From: CALMEH01 sp031409875 | Lineage (GTDB): Bacteria > Acidobacteriota > Blastocatellia > Pyrinomonadales > Pyrinomonadaceae | Reading direction: 5' to 3' | Assembly (NCBI GenBank): GCA_031409875.1 | Contig: JANNYB010000141.1 | Span: 1 to 25,188, forward strand | DNA length: 25,188 nt | In this document: piece after piece, positions 15,072 through 22,362 of the stretch | Position numbering within the stretch: the first letter of the stretch is position 1 | How the letters are laid out: each line of letters begins with the position of its first letter | Made by a program: the position numbers and the translations under genes | Notes under the pieces: model-generated | The model's database searches: none | Told to the model about the DNA's origin: nothing | The model's input: only the letters and a program-made list of their open reading frames with translations

Positions 15072-15296
15072 ATGCAATTACAAAGATTTACAGCAGTTAT
15101 CGAACGCGAGGGGAACGGATATGTTTCGCTTTGTCCCGAACTCGACATCGCTAGTCAAGGCGATTCGGTCGAAGAAGCAAAGGCAAATTTAACCGAAGCC
15201 GTTGAACTTTTTTTTGAAATGGCGGACGAAACGGAGATTCAAAATCGTTTGCATTCAGACGTTTTCGTAACGCAGTTAGAGGTTGCGATTGGGTAA
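15072..15296 (+). CDS. hicB: HicB-type antitoxin
   Basis: This 74-residue protein is a short HicB/UPF0150-like antitoxin. It has the conserved partial RNase-H fold segment FTAVIEREGNGYVSLCPELDIASQGDSVEEA (in two parts) followed by the helix ANLTEAVELFFEMA. It neutralises the HicA ribonuclease encoded next. The reading frame ends soon after the core (VTQLEVAIG), so there is no C-terminal DNA-binding domain, and autorepression by HicB alone is unlikely. It starts three bases after the stop of the first permease and overlaps hicA by eight bases. Expression should therefore follow the transporter operon promoter unless an unseen internal promoter exists. Confidence 0.9.
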   Translation: MQLQRFTAVIEREGNGYVSLCPELDIASQGDSVEEAKANLTEAVELFFEMADETEIQNRLHSDVFVTQLEVAIG

Positions 15297-15510
15297 GTTA
15301 AAAACATTTTCAGGAAGCGAGATTTGCAGAATTTTGGCGATTCACGGATTTGTGCAGATTCGGCAAAAAGGCAGTCATATCATTATGCAAAAGCGTCTGG
15401 AAAATACAACCGTAACCGTTCCCGTGCCGAATCATAAAGAAATCAGAATCGGCACCTTGCAATCAATTATTCGGCAGTCGGGTTTGCCGAAGGAACTTTT
15501 TGAAATATGA
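15289..15510 (+). CDS. hicA: HicA-type mRNA interferase toxin
   Basis: HicA toxins are small double-stranded-RNA-binding-fold ribonucleases that cut mRNA and need one catalytic histidine. Here it is His30 in RQKGSHIIMQKR. The helix SGSEICRILAIHGFVQI and the strand TVTVPVPNHKEIRIGTLQSI complete the fold, and the length (73 residues) is normal. The start is taken as TTG at 15289 (MGKLKTFSG), because AGAGG lies six bases upstream; a TTG at 15283 is the alternative. The gene overlaps hicB by eight bases and its stop shares an ATGA with the second permease start, so toxin translation is coupled to the transporter gene. Catalytic residues look intact. Confidence 0.9.
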   Translation: MGKLKTFSGSEICRILAIHGFVQIRQKGSHIIMQKRLENTTVTVPVPNHKEIRIGTLQSIIRQSGLPKELFEI

Positions 15511-16475
15511 ACGAAATTTTTAGTTTAGCATTGATTTTTTCTTCAATTCGGCTGGCGACACCGTTGATTTTTGCCGCGCTCGGCGGAATGTTTTCGGAGC
15601 GTTCGGGAATTATCAACATCGCACTCGAAGGTTTGATGTTGGCGGGCGCATTTACGGCGGCGGTGGCGACTTTTGAGTTGAATAATCCGTATCTCGGAGT
15701 GCTTTGCGGAATGGCGGCGGGCGCGTTCACGGCTTGGATTTATGCCGTCGCGGTAATTAAATTTGAGGCGAATCAAGTTGTTGCGGGAACGGCGATAAAT
15801 CTTCTGATGCTCGGATTGCCGCAACTTATCAGCGGCGCGGTTTATGATTCGTCCGGTTCGACTCCGCAGATTGCGAAAGAATTTCTTTTGCCCGAATATT
15901 TCAACACCATTTCGATTGCTTCGATTTTCGCGTTTCTGCTTGTTCCGGTTTGCTGGTATGTTTTCTACAAAACGCCTTTCGGTTTGCGGCTTCGCGCCGT
16001 GGGCGAAAATCCGGCGGCGGCAGATGCGGCGGGCGTAAATGTGATTCGTTTGCGCTATTTTGCGGTTATTTTATCGGGAATTTTAGCGGCGGCGGGCGGC
16101 GCATATCTTTCCATCGGACAATCTTCGCTGTTCACACGCGGAATGAGCGCAGGACGCGGATTTATTGCACTGGCGGCGTTAATTTTGGCGAAATGGAAAC
16201 CTGTTCCGGTGCTGATTGCGTGTTTATTTTTCGGATTTACCGAAGCCTTGACGATTCCGTTGTCGAGTTATCGTTTTATTCCGGTTGACCATTTTCCGAC
16301 AAACTTTTCGCAGATAATTCCATCTATTTTGACGTTAGTTAGTAACAGCGATACGATTCCCGTCCAATTCGTGCAGATAATTCCATACGTTTTAACGATA
16401 ATTGTTCTTGCAGGTTTCATCGGATTATCGCGTGCGCCGAAGGCTTTGGGCATTCCGTATAACAAAGAAAAATAA
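15507..16475 (+). CDS. ABC transporter permease, nucleoside (NupQ) type
   Basis: This 322-residue membrane protein is the second half of the permease heterodimer. It has ATPLIFAALGGMFSERSGI near the N terminus, IINIALEGLMLAGAF, EANQVVAGTAINLLMLGLPQ and the ATPase-contact loop FGLRLRAVGENPAAADAAG. Hydrophobic spans alternate to the C terminus. It is the usual companion of the permease at 13989-15068, normally directly adjacent, but hicBA lies between. Its ATG overlaps the hicA stop (ATGA), so it is likely translated by reinitiation from hicA. The substrate is inferred as nucleosides from the downstream salvage enzymes. Confidence 0.9.
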   Translation: MNEIFSLALIFSSIRLATPLIFAALGGMFSERSGIINIALEGLMLAGAFTAAVATFELNNPYLGVLCGMAAGAFTAWIYAVAVIKFEANQVVAGTAINLLMLGLPQLISGAVYDSSGSTPQIAKEFLLPEYFNTISIASIFAFLLVPVCWYVFYKTPFGLRLRAVGENPAAADAAGVNVIRLRYFAVILSGILAAAGGAYLSIGQSSLFTRGMSAGRGFIALAALILAKWKPVPVLIACLFFGFTEALTIPLSSYRFIPVDHFPTNFSQIIPSILTLVSNSDTIPVQFVQIIPYVLTIIVLAGFIGLSRAPKALGIPYNKEK

Positions 16476-16505
16476 TTGACGCAGACAGAAATTTGAAGGT
16501 ATCTT
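16476..16505 (+). promoter_or_regulatory. Candidate promoter of the mazEF pair
   Basis: TTGACG (16476-16481) and TATCTT (16500-16505) are separated by 18 bases. The -35 box directly follows the stop codon of the second permease. It would give mazEF its own transcription within the operon. Confidence 0.4.
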
Positions 16506-16512
16506 TAAAGTT

Positions 16513-16788
16513 ATGAATACGAACGTAAAAACTTCAATTTCGATTTCGCCCGATTTACTTGAAGAAATCAAAACGGTTGCCAAAGAACAAAAGCGAAATA
16601 TTACCGAATTGGTCGAAAACGGAATGCGCGATTATTTGAAAAGAATGATGCGCGAAAAGCGTGATGCGCGAGATATTGAAATAATAAATCGTAACGCTGA
16701 AGAATTGAACAGAGAAGCGTTGGATACTTTAGATTATCAGGTTGATATATGGAACGAGGATATCTTTACAGAATTGAAAGACCAATAG
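16513..16788 (+). CDS. MazE-like ribbon-helix-helix antitoxin
   Basis: This 91-residue protein starts with a ribbon-helix-helix segment (TSISISPDLLEEIKTVAKEQ then ITELVENGMRDYLKRM). A charged helical tail follows (ARDIEIINRNAEELNREALDTLDYQ) of the kind that threads into the MazF groove in related complexes. It precedes and overlaps the MazF-like toxin by 40 bases, the usual antitoxin-first order. It is expected to block the toxin and, as a dimer bound to DNA, to repress its own promoter at 16476-16505. The family assignment rests on the RHH pattern and on its neighbour. Confidence 0.8.
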   Translation: MNTNVKTSISISPDLLEEIKTVAKEQKRNITELVENGMRDYLKRMMREKRDARDIEIINRNAEELNREALDTLDYQVDIWNEDIFTELKDQ

Positions 16789-17084
16789 CACGCGATCCGA
16801 AAAGGTTTCGTGTTTTTGTAGTTGTCAGCCGTAATTCGCTTTTTTCGACAAGTTTTTCAACCGTTACTTGCGCTCCCATTTACACGAATTATCACGGACT
16901 TCCCACACAAGTTATAGTCGGGATTGATGAGGGATTGAAACACGAAAGCAGTATTTATTGTGATGAATTGGTGAGTCTCCAAAAGTCTTTTTTGACAAAT
17001 TTCATCGGTTCGCTTTCCGCGCAAAAAATTAAAGAATTAAATCACGCCTTGAAAATTGCGCTCGAACTCGAAGGCGGCGAATAA
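16749..17084 (+). CDS. mazF: MazF/PemK-family mRNA interferase toxin
   Basis: This 111-residue protein has the PemK/MazF fold order: RGYLYRIERP at the start, DPKRFRVFVVVSRNSLFSTSF, the strand TVTCAPIYTNYHGLPTQVIVG, and HESSIYCDELVSLQKSFLTNFIGSLS before the last helix (KIKELNHALKIALEL). MazF toxins cut mRNA at short sequence motifs. The start at 16749 gives the canonical N terminus, and an AGG lies seven bases upstream. It overlaps the antitoxin gene by 40 bases. With HicBA it is the second toxin-antitoxin module inside this nucleoside gene cluster. The sequence specificity cannot be told from here. Confidence 0.85.
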   Translation: MERGYLYRIERPIARDPKRFRVFVVVSRNSLFSTSFSTVTCAPIYTNYHGLPTQVIVGIDEGLKHESSIYCDELVSLQKSFLTNFIGSLSAQKIKELNHALKIALELEGGE

Positions 17085-17163
17085 TCAAATTTCGGACAAA
17101 AAAGCTGAACTTCATTTTCCAATTTCCTTAACATCAGTCTTTTGTGATAAAAAATAATCCTTT

Positions 17164-17997
17164 ATGAGTTACGAAAAAGCATTGGAAGCGGCGGAGTTTA
17201 TTCGCTCGAAATATAACAAAGAGATAAAAATCGCGTTGGTTTTGGGCAGCGGTTTGGGCGCGTTTGCGGACGACATCGAGAATGCGGTGAAGATTCCTTA
17301 CGAGGAAATTCCGCATTTTGCGCGTTCGACGGTTGAAGGACACGCCGGACAGCTTGTTTTGGGCGAAATCGGCGGCGTTTCGGTCGCGGTTCAGCAAGGG
17401 CGTTTTCATTTTTACGAAGGTTATGAAATGGCGCAAGTCATTTTCCCGATGCGGGTTTTTGGAGTTTTAGGCATAAAAAACGTAATTTTGACGAACGCCG
17501 CAGGAAGCGTGAATATTGATTTTAAGCAAGGTTCGCTGATGTTGATCCGCGATCATTTGAATATGATGGGCGTTAATCCTCTGCGCGGCGCGAATGATGA
17601 AAGATTTGGCGCGAGATTCCCTGATATGACGGAAGTTTATTCGCATGAATTACAGGAAATAGTCATTACCGAAGCCGAAAAAATGATTGGCGCGGACGGC
17701 GAAGATTTTTTGAATCGCGGCGTTTATTGCGCTCTTTCGGGTCCGACTTATGAAACTCCGGCGGAAATACATCTTTATAGAATTTTGGGCGCGGACGCAG
17801 TTGGAATGTCAACCGCACCGGAAGCGATTGCGGCGCGACATCAAGGAATAAAAGTTATCGGAATTTCGTGCATTACGAATATGGCGGCGGGCATTACGGA
17901 CGAGCCGATAAATCACGCCGAAGTTATGGAAACCGGCGCGAAAGTTGCGGAAACCTTTAAAGAATTACTTAGAAGAATTATCTCTAAATTAAGTTAA
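17164..17997 (+). CDS. punA: Purine nucleoside phosphorylase (trimeric type)
   Basis: The enzyme splits inosine/guanosine with phosphate into base and ribose-1-phosphate in the cytoplasm. The 277-residue protein has all motifs of the trimeric PNP family: phosphate-binding LGSGLGAF (27-34), EGHAGQLVLGEI, QGRFHFYEGY with His82, TNAAGSVN, and RDHLNMMGVNPLRGAND. The base-binding residues are Glu201 (ETPAEI) and Asn239 (CITNMAAG), equivalent to Glu201 and Asn243 of the human enzyme. The Asn favours 6-oxopurines. It follows the permease/TA block by 79 bp and is separated from uridine kinase by a long inverted repeat. The length is normal and nothing is missing. Confidence 0.96.
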   Translation: MSYEKALEAAEFIRSKYNKEIKIALVLGSGLGAFADDIENAVKIPYEEIPHFARSTVEGHAGQLVLGEIGGVSVAVQQGRFHFYEGYEMAQVIFPMRVFGVLGIKNVILTNAAGSVNIDFKQGSLMLIRDHLNMMGVNPLRGANDERFGARFPDMTEVYSHELQEIVITEAEKMIGADGEDFLNRGVYCALSGPTYETPAEIHLYRILGADAVGMSTAPEAIAARHQGIKVIGISCITNMAAGITDEPINHAEVMETGAKVAETFKELLRRIISKLS

Positions 17998-18000
17998 ATA

Positions 18001-18068
18001 ACCACATAGAAACATAGAACACATAGAAAAACAGACAAAAATCTATGTATTCTATGTTTCTATGTGGT
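18001..18068. repeat. Inverted repeat of ACATAGAA units between pnp and udk
   Basis: The 27-bp arms (18001-18027 and 18042-18068) have one mismatch and are built of ACATAGAA-type units. The outer ACCACATAGAAACATAGAA is identical to that of the element at 11094-11153. It starts three bases after the pnp stop and ends 13 bases before the udk start. A second near-copy in one window marks this as a mobile or repeatedly generated family. Confidence 0.92.
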
Positions 18069-18081
18069 AAAAGTATATCTT

Positions 18082-18708
18082 ATGATTATCGGAATTTGCG
18101 GCGGCACAGGTTCGGGAAAAACGACCTTAGCGCGAAAAATAATTGAAACGGTCGGGCGCGACGAAGTGATTCTTGTCGAGCAAGATTCGTATTATCGAAA
18201 CCTTGCGGATATGCCGCTCGACGAACGGCATCAGGCGAATTTTGATCATCCCGATTCGATTGACAGCGAAATGCTCGTTAATCATTTGAAGCGTCTGCGC
18301 GGCGGACAATCAATCGAGATGCCGATTTACGATTTTGTAACGCACACGCGGGACGATAAAAGCGAGCATATTGATCCGAAACCTGTCGTAATCGTCGAAG
18401 GAATTTTAATTTTTGCCGAGACACGAGTTTTGGATTTATTAGACGTGCGGATTTTTGTTGATACGCCGGACGATATTCGTCTGATTAGAAGATTAAAACG
18501 CGATATTAACGAACGCGGCAGAAGTTTCGAGCAAACTTTGTGGCAATACGAACACACGATTCGCCCGATGCACTTTGAATTTGTCGAATCATCGAAACGC
18601 CACGCTGACATAATTTTGCCCGAAGGCGGAAATCCCGATATTACCAACGAATTTATCTGCGGCTTGGTGCGCGAAAAACTTAAAAAAGAATTAATTGCAG
18701 ATGTTTAG
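18082..18708 (+). CDS. udk: Uridine kinase
   Basis: Uridine kinase phosphorylates uridine and cytidine to UMP and CMP. The 208-residue protein begins MIIGICGGTGSGKTTLA, with the P-loop at 7-14. It has the family motifs EQDSYYR, FDHPDSID, PIYDFVTHTR, VVIVEGILIF, FVDTPDDIRLIRRLKRDI and the end of the lid GRSFEQTLWQYEHTIRPMH (split here). Size and motifs are complete. A GTG at 18064 would add six residues encoded by the inverted repeat and is rejected; the ATG at 18082 matches the family. It lies between pnp and cdd, each boundary marked by a hairpin, in a pyrimidine/purine salvage operon. Confidence 0.95.
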   Translation: MIIGICGGTGSGKTTLARKIIETVGRDEVILVEQDSYYRNLADMPLDERHQANFDHPDSIDSEMLVNHLKRLRGGQSIEMPIYDFVTHTRDDKSEHIDPKPVVIVEGILIFAETRVLDLLDVRIFVDTPDDIRLIRRLKRDINERGRSFEQTLWQYEHTIRPMHFEFVESSKRHADIILPEGGNPDITNEFICGLVREKLKKELIADV

Positions 18709-18716
18709 ATATAATT

Positions 18717-18795
18717 TTCGGAATAGCTGATAGCAAATAGCTGATAGTTGATAACAGTTATTCGCTATTCGCTATCAGCTATCAGTTATTCCGAA
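18717..18795. repeat. Heptamer-built inverted repeat between udk and cdd
   Basis: Period-7 units (TAGCTGA, TAGCAAA, TAGCTGA, TAGTTGA) in the left arm are followed by complementary TATTCGC, TATTCGC, TATCAGC, TATCAGT units. The arms are about 39 nt (18717-18755 and 18757-18795), capped by TTCGGAAT/ATTCCGAA, with several mismatches and almost no loop. It begins nine bases after the udk stop and ends 15 bases before the cdd ATG. Confidence 0.9.
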
Positions 18796-18810
18796 GAAAA
18801 AATACTCTTG

Positions 18811-19206
18811 ATGAACAAAGATTTAGAATTAATCGAAGCCGCCAAAAGTGTGCGCGAAAAGGCTTACGCGCCTTATTCAAATTTCAAAGTCGGCGCGGCT
18901 TTGTTGACGAAAGAAGGAAAAATTTATACGGGCTGTAACGTCGAATCGGCAAGTTACGGTTTGACGGTTTGCGCCGAGCGCGTGGCGATTTGGAAAGCTG
19001 TTTCCGAGGGCGAAACCGAATTTGAAACAATCGCCGTCGTCGCCGATACACACGAACTCACGCCGCCGTGCGGAGTTTGCCGTCAAATAATCTGGGAATT
19101 TTGCGGCGATGTTCCCGTCCTTTTTGCAAATCTCGAAGGAAAAACCGAAACTGTAAAAATGAGCGAACTTCTGCCTCGCGCCTTTGATACGAAGTTTTTG
19201 AAGTGA
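18811..19206 (+). CDS. cdd: Cytidine deaminase
   Basis: The enzyme deaminates cytidine and deoxycytidine to uridine and deoxyuridine. The 131-residue protein matches the short homotetrameric class. It has substrate-binding FKVGAAL and NVESASYG, zinc ligand Cys54 and catalytic Glu56 in CAERVA, and zinc ligands Cys87 and Cys90 in PPCGVCRQ. The start at 18811 (MNKDLELIEAAKSV) fits the family; an ATG at 18748 would add 21 residues encoded by the inverted repeat. It completes the salvage set with uridine kinase and PNP. The next gene, an AT-rich lipoprotein, begins eight bases after its stop. Confidence 0.95.
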   Translation: MNKDLELIEAAKSVREKAYAPYSNFKVGAALLTKEGKIYTGCNVESASYGLTVCAERVAIWKAVSEGETEFETIAVVADTHELTPPCGVCRQIIWEFCGDVPVLFANLEGKTETVKMSELLPRAFDTKFLK

Positions 19207-19214
19207 AAGGCTAA

Positions 19215-19814
19215 ATGAAAATAAAAATCTCTAAATCATTTATTATTTTGCTTTTCTTAATTTGTTTGCAAAATTGTGCAAAGAAGCAGACTAATAGTTC
19301 CCAAAACTCCGAACTTTTAAATGTCAGTAATAGACAAGAAATTGCAAATGCTAATAATGGAAATAAAATCAGACAATCCATCGAAAACGCAGCGGAAAAC
19401 CAAACTAGAAAACCAACTAAGGTTAAAGGAATTGAAATTTCATTCGATTTAATTGCCTACAGATCGGATAGTGAAAGAGAAAGATTAGTTAAGTTAGTTG
19501 AAGAATCGCTCGAAAAAAATCAAGTTTCATTGATTGAGTTGATTGATTATGATTGCGGCGGCGGAGCAGGTTGTTACGATTTAGGTTCAGTGATGGTTCA
19601 AATCATTTATCGCATAGGTGAGAAAAATGCAGTCAAAATATTTTCAGATATGACTTCCGTAAAAGCCAATCGTTTAAGTTTTTTAATTCGAGCCGGACTT
19701 GAATATGGAGACAATAATTACGATGGAAAAATGGACAATAAACTGATTGAATCAGAGTTTCCCGAACTTTATACTTTGCTTGCGAGATTAAATAAATGCG
19801 AAGATTGTCAATAG
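19215..19814 (+). CDS. Putative lipoprotein of unknown function
   Basis: This 199-residue protein has a short signal peptide (KSFIILLFLICLQNC) ending at a lipobox-like cysteine at residue 21. A low-complexity Asn/Gln/Ser linker follows to about residue 70, then a small helical domain (SERERLVKLVEESLEKN, AVKIFSDMTSV, RLSFLIRAGLEYG). Cys115 and Cys120 flank a glycine-rich DCGGGAGCYDLG stretch, and a CEDC pair is at the C terminus; these four cysteines could form disulfides. The gene is visibly more AT-rich than its neighbours, which may mark foreign origin or relaxed selection. It starts eight bases after cdd and is probably co-transcribed. I do not recognise the family. Confidence 0.65.
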   Translation: MKIKISKSFIILLFLICLQNCAKKQTNSSQNSELLNVSNRQEIANANNGNKIRQSIENAAENQTRKPTKVKGIEISFDLIAYRSDSERERLVKLVEESLEKNQVSLIELIDYDCGGGAGCYDLGSVMVQIIYRIGEKNAVKIFSDMTSVKANRLSFLIRAGLEYGDNNYDGKMDNKLIESEFPELYTLLARLNKCEDCQ

Positions 19815-19898
19815 TTAGTTTTATTACGACTTAAGAAATCGAAAGATAAATTTTGATAATTTTCGCAAAAATAAAAAAGGTTCGTCGGGTCGTCGGTT

Positions 19899-20702
19899 AT
19901 GAATAGCACTAAAAAAGCAAAAATGAGCAATTTTGAACAAGAAATCTCGAATCTTGACATCAAGATTTTCGAGCGAATTAAAAGTCAGTTGTCTGATAAT
20001 GACAAGCAATCTTTGCTTGCTTGTCAGTTGGCGGTGCGTGAACTCGCGCCGGATTATAATTATCTGGAAATCGGTTCGTATCTTGGCGGAAGCATTCAGC
20101 CGCATTTGCAGGACGAGCAATGTGCGCGGGTTTATTCGATTGATAAGCGTCCGCTTCATCAGCCGGATAATCGCGGCGTTGATTATACTTATTTGAATAA
20201 TTCGACGGCGCGAATGTTGGAACTTCTGGGCGAAATCGCGCCGACCGATAAGATTAAAACGATTGACGGCGACACGCGGCAGATTAAACCGTCGGAAGTT
20301 TCGGAAAAAATGCAGATGTGTCTGATTGACGGCGAACACACGGACGCGGCGGTTTTTTCGGACTTTAAGTTTTGCCTTGAAATTTTAGCGGAAAACGGCG
20401 CGATTGTTTTTCACGATGCGCCGATAACTTATAACGGAATTGCAACTTGCGTCGAATATTTGAAGGAAAAAGGCATTAAATTTCGCGCTTACGGTTTGCC
20501 CGATATTGTTTTCGCCATCGAAATCGGCGATTTCCCGATGCACAAATCGGCGGCGATTCTCGAAAGATTGACGAACAATCACACAAGCTATCTTTATTCT
20601 CTGCAATACAACGATTATTACCGCCAATTTGCCAACAAAAAACCGTTTTTGCTTTATCGAAAATTCATCACGAAGTGGAAAGGTTTGAACAAATTTGAAT
20701 AG
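19899..20702 (+). CDS. Class I SAM-dependent methyltransferase
   Basis: This 267-residue protein has the Rossmann motifs of class I methyltransferases. Motif I is YNYLEIGSYLGGSIQPHL, and an acidic residue for the SAM ribose follows the second strand (VYSIDKR). MCLIDGEHTDAAVFSDFKF and GAIVFHDAPITYNGI match the Methyltransf_24-like group, where DGEHT...D and HD act in the active site or bind a metal. This group often modifies sugars or small molecules, but the substrate here is unknown. The start may be 19899 or MSNFEQ at 19923; neither has a clear ribosome site. It stands alone between an AT-rich lipoprotein and the amidohydrolase, and an inverted repeat begins right after its stop. Confidence 0.8.
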   Translation: MNSTKKAKMSNFEQEISNLDIKIFERIKSQLSDNDKQSLLACQLAVRELAPDYNYLEIGSYLGGSIQPHLQDEQCARVYSIDKRPLHQPDNRGVDYTYLNNSTARMLELLGEIAPTDKIKTIDGDTRQIKPSEVSEKMQMCLIDGEHTDAAVFSDFKFCLEILAENGAIVFHDAPITYNGIATCVEYLKEKGIKFRAYGLPDIVFAIEIGDFPMHKSAAILERLTNNHTSYLYSLQYNDYYRQFANKKPFLLYRKFITKWKGLNKFE

Positions 20703-20776
20703 TAGGCGGTTGGCAGCGGCAGTCGGCAGTCAAGTTGAAAAATACTGCCAACTGCTACTGCCAACTGCCAACTGCA
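20703..20776. repeat. Heptamer-built inverted repeat before the amidohydrolase
   Basis: Tandem GGCAGTC/GGCAGCG/GGCGGTT units in the left arm (about 20705-20730) face TACTGCC, AACTGCT, ACTGCC and AACTGCC units in the right arm (about 20744-20775). The pairing is imperfect but extensive, with an A-rich loop. It starts directly after the methyltransferase stop codon. Confidence 0.88.
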
Positions 20777-20822
20777 AATGTCCGGCTTTGCACTTTCGGG
20801 CAGTTTCGTAGTAAATTGCTTT

Positions 20823-22226
20823 ATGGATAACTTCAAATTTTTATTCTTCGTATTCAGTTCAATTCTCTTAATCTTTCCTTTAATTGTTTCGGCACAGAAA
20901 AAAACTGTGGATTTAATTATTTCCGGCGGCACGATTGTTACGATGGACACGGCGCGAAACGTCATTGAAAATGGCGGCGTAGCGGTGAAGAACGGCGAAA
21001 TTGTCGCGGTCGGAACATCTGCGGAAATCTTGCAAAAATTCACATCGAAACAGATTATCAACGCTCGCGGGAAAAAAATAATTCCGGGTTTGATAAACAC
21101 GCACACGCACGTTCCGATGTCGCTTTTTCGCGGTATTGCCGACGATTTAGACTTGCAGGAATGGCTCACGAAATACATTTTTCCGGCGGAGGCAAAAAAT
21201 GTTACGGAAGATTTCGTGCGCGTCGGCACACGGCTCGGCGTGGCGGAAATGATTCGCGGCGGGACGACGACTTATTGCGATATGTATTATTTTGAAGATG
21301 CCGTCGCTGACGAAACCTTCAAAGCCGGAATGCGCGGCGTTTTGGGCGAAACGGTGATTGATTTTCCCGTGCCGGACAACAAAACTTGGGGTGAAGCGAT
21401 GGCTTACACCGAAAAATTCGTTAAAAAATGGCAAGGAAATTCGTTGATTGTTCCGGCGATTGCGCCACACGCGCCTTATACCGTTTCGCAGGAACATCTG
21501 CTTGAAACGCGCCGTCTTTCCGATAAATTAAACGCGCCGCTCGTGATTCATTTGGCGGAAGCCGAATCGGAAACCGAATTTATAGCGCAAAAACACAAAG
21601 GAATGCGCCCGATTGAATATGTCGAAAAAATCGGTTTTCTAAATGAGCGAGTCATTGCGGCGCACGTTATTCAGGCGAATGAATCGGAACTCGATATTTT
21701 GAAAAAACGCGGCGTTGGCATCGCGCATAATCCGCAGTCGAATATGAAACTTGCGGCAGGTGTTGCGCCTGTGCCGTTGATGTTGACGAAAGATTTGCCC
21801 GTCGGTTTGGGAACGGACGGCGCGGCATCGAACAACGATTTGAGTATGTGGGAAGAGATGGACACGGCGGCGAAATTGCACAAACTTATCTCCGGCAATC
21901 CGAAAACCTTGACTGCCGAACAAGCCTTTGAAATGGCAACGATTCGTGGTGCGCGGGCGTTGCATTTGGATAAATTAATCGGTTCAATCGAAATCGGAAA
22001 ACGCGCTGACATCGTGATTGTTGACGCGGACGATTTGAATCAAACGCCGTTTTATAACATTTATTCGAGCCTCGTTTATTCGACGAAAGCCAACGATGTG
22101 AGAACGGTAATTATTAACGGAAAGCCCGTAATGCTTAATCGAAAGTTGCTTACGCTGGACGAAAGTGCTATAAAGAAAGACGCAAACCTTTATCGTCAAA
22201 AAATCATCAAGAGTTTATCGAATTAG
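20823..22226 (+). CDS. Exported amidohydrolase of the SAH/MTA deaminase family
   Basis: This 467-residue protein belongs to the amidohydrolase superfamily branch that deaminates S-adenosylhomocysteine, 5'-methylthioadenosine or adenosine. Metal ligands are His94 and His96 (NTHTHVPMSLFRG), His243 (VIHLAEAESE) and Asp332 (GLGTDGAAS); His281 is the likely catalytic residue. IAPHAPYTVS and HNPQSNMKLAAG complete the signature. Known family members are cytoplasmic, but this one begins with FKFLFFVFSSILLIFPL and ends the leader at SAQ, a clear signal peptide, so it is probably periplasmic. A start at 20778 would add 15 residues and is less likely. The nearby nucleoside permeases suggest a salvage role on external adenosine derivatives, which is inference. 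Confidence 0.88.
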   Translation: MDNFKFLFFVFSSILLIFPLIVSAQKKTVDLIISGGTIVTMDTARNVIENGGVAVKNGEIVAVGTSAEILQKFTSKQIINARGKKIIPGLINTHTHVPMSLFRGIADDLDLQEWLTKYIFPAEAKNVTEDFVRVGTRLGVAEMIRGGTTTYCDMYYFEDAVADETFKAGMRGVLGETVIDFPVPDNKTWGEAMAYTEKFVKKWQGNSLIVPAIAPHAPYTVSQEHLLETRRLSDKLNAPLVIHLAEAESETEFIAQKHKGMRPIEYVEKIGFLNERVIAAHVIQANESELDILKKRGVGIAHNPQSNMKLAAGVAPVPLMLTKDLPVGLGTDGAASNNDLSMWEEMDTAAKLHKLISGNPKTLTAEQAFEMATIRGARALHLDKLIGSIEIGKRADIVIVDADDLNQTPFYNIYSSLVYSTKANDVRTVIINGKPVMLNRKLLTLDESAIKKDANLYRQKIIKSLSN

Positions 22227-22250
22227 TGCAAGAAGTGGCAAAACTTGCAC
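22226..22250. repeat. Small hairpin at the amidohydrolase stop
   Basis: GTGCAAG (22226-22232) and CTTGCAC (22244-22250) form a perfect seven-pair stem with an 11-nt loop. It begins on the last base of the stop codon. No T tract follows, so it is not a classical terminator; it may protect the 3' end of the message. Confidence 0.4.
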
Positions 22251-22362
22251 CAAAGGCTGTTAAAAAGCATAATAGAAAGATTGCCGTTCAGTCGTAAAGT
22301 GAGCTTTCAGCTATGACCTTTGCGGAAATTTAAGTCAAATTACACAAAAAGGAGGACTGAAG

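Noticed and set aside
18001..18068. CRISPR-like array
   Set aside because: Repeat units are only 7-8 bp, lack unique spacers, and are arranged as inverted arms. No cas gene is present.
18748..18810. Upstream in-frame start for cdd adding 21 residues
   Set aside because: The extension is repeat-encoded and not part of the cytidine deaminase family; the ATG at 18811 fits.
20654..21229. 191-residue minus-strand frame opposite the amidohydrolase start
   Set aside because: Shadow of a well-supported gene and of the inverted repeat; no domain.
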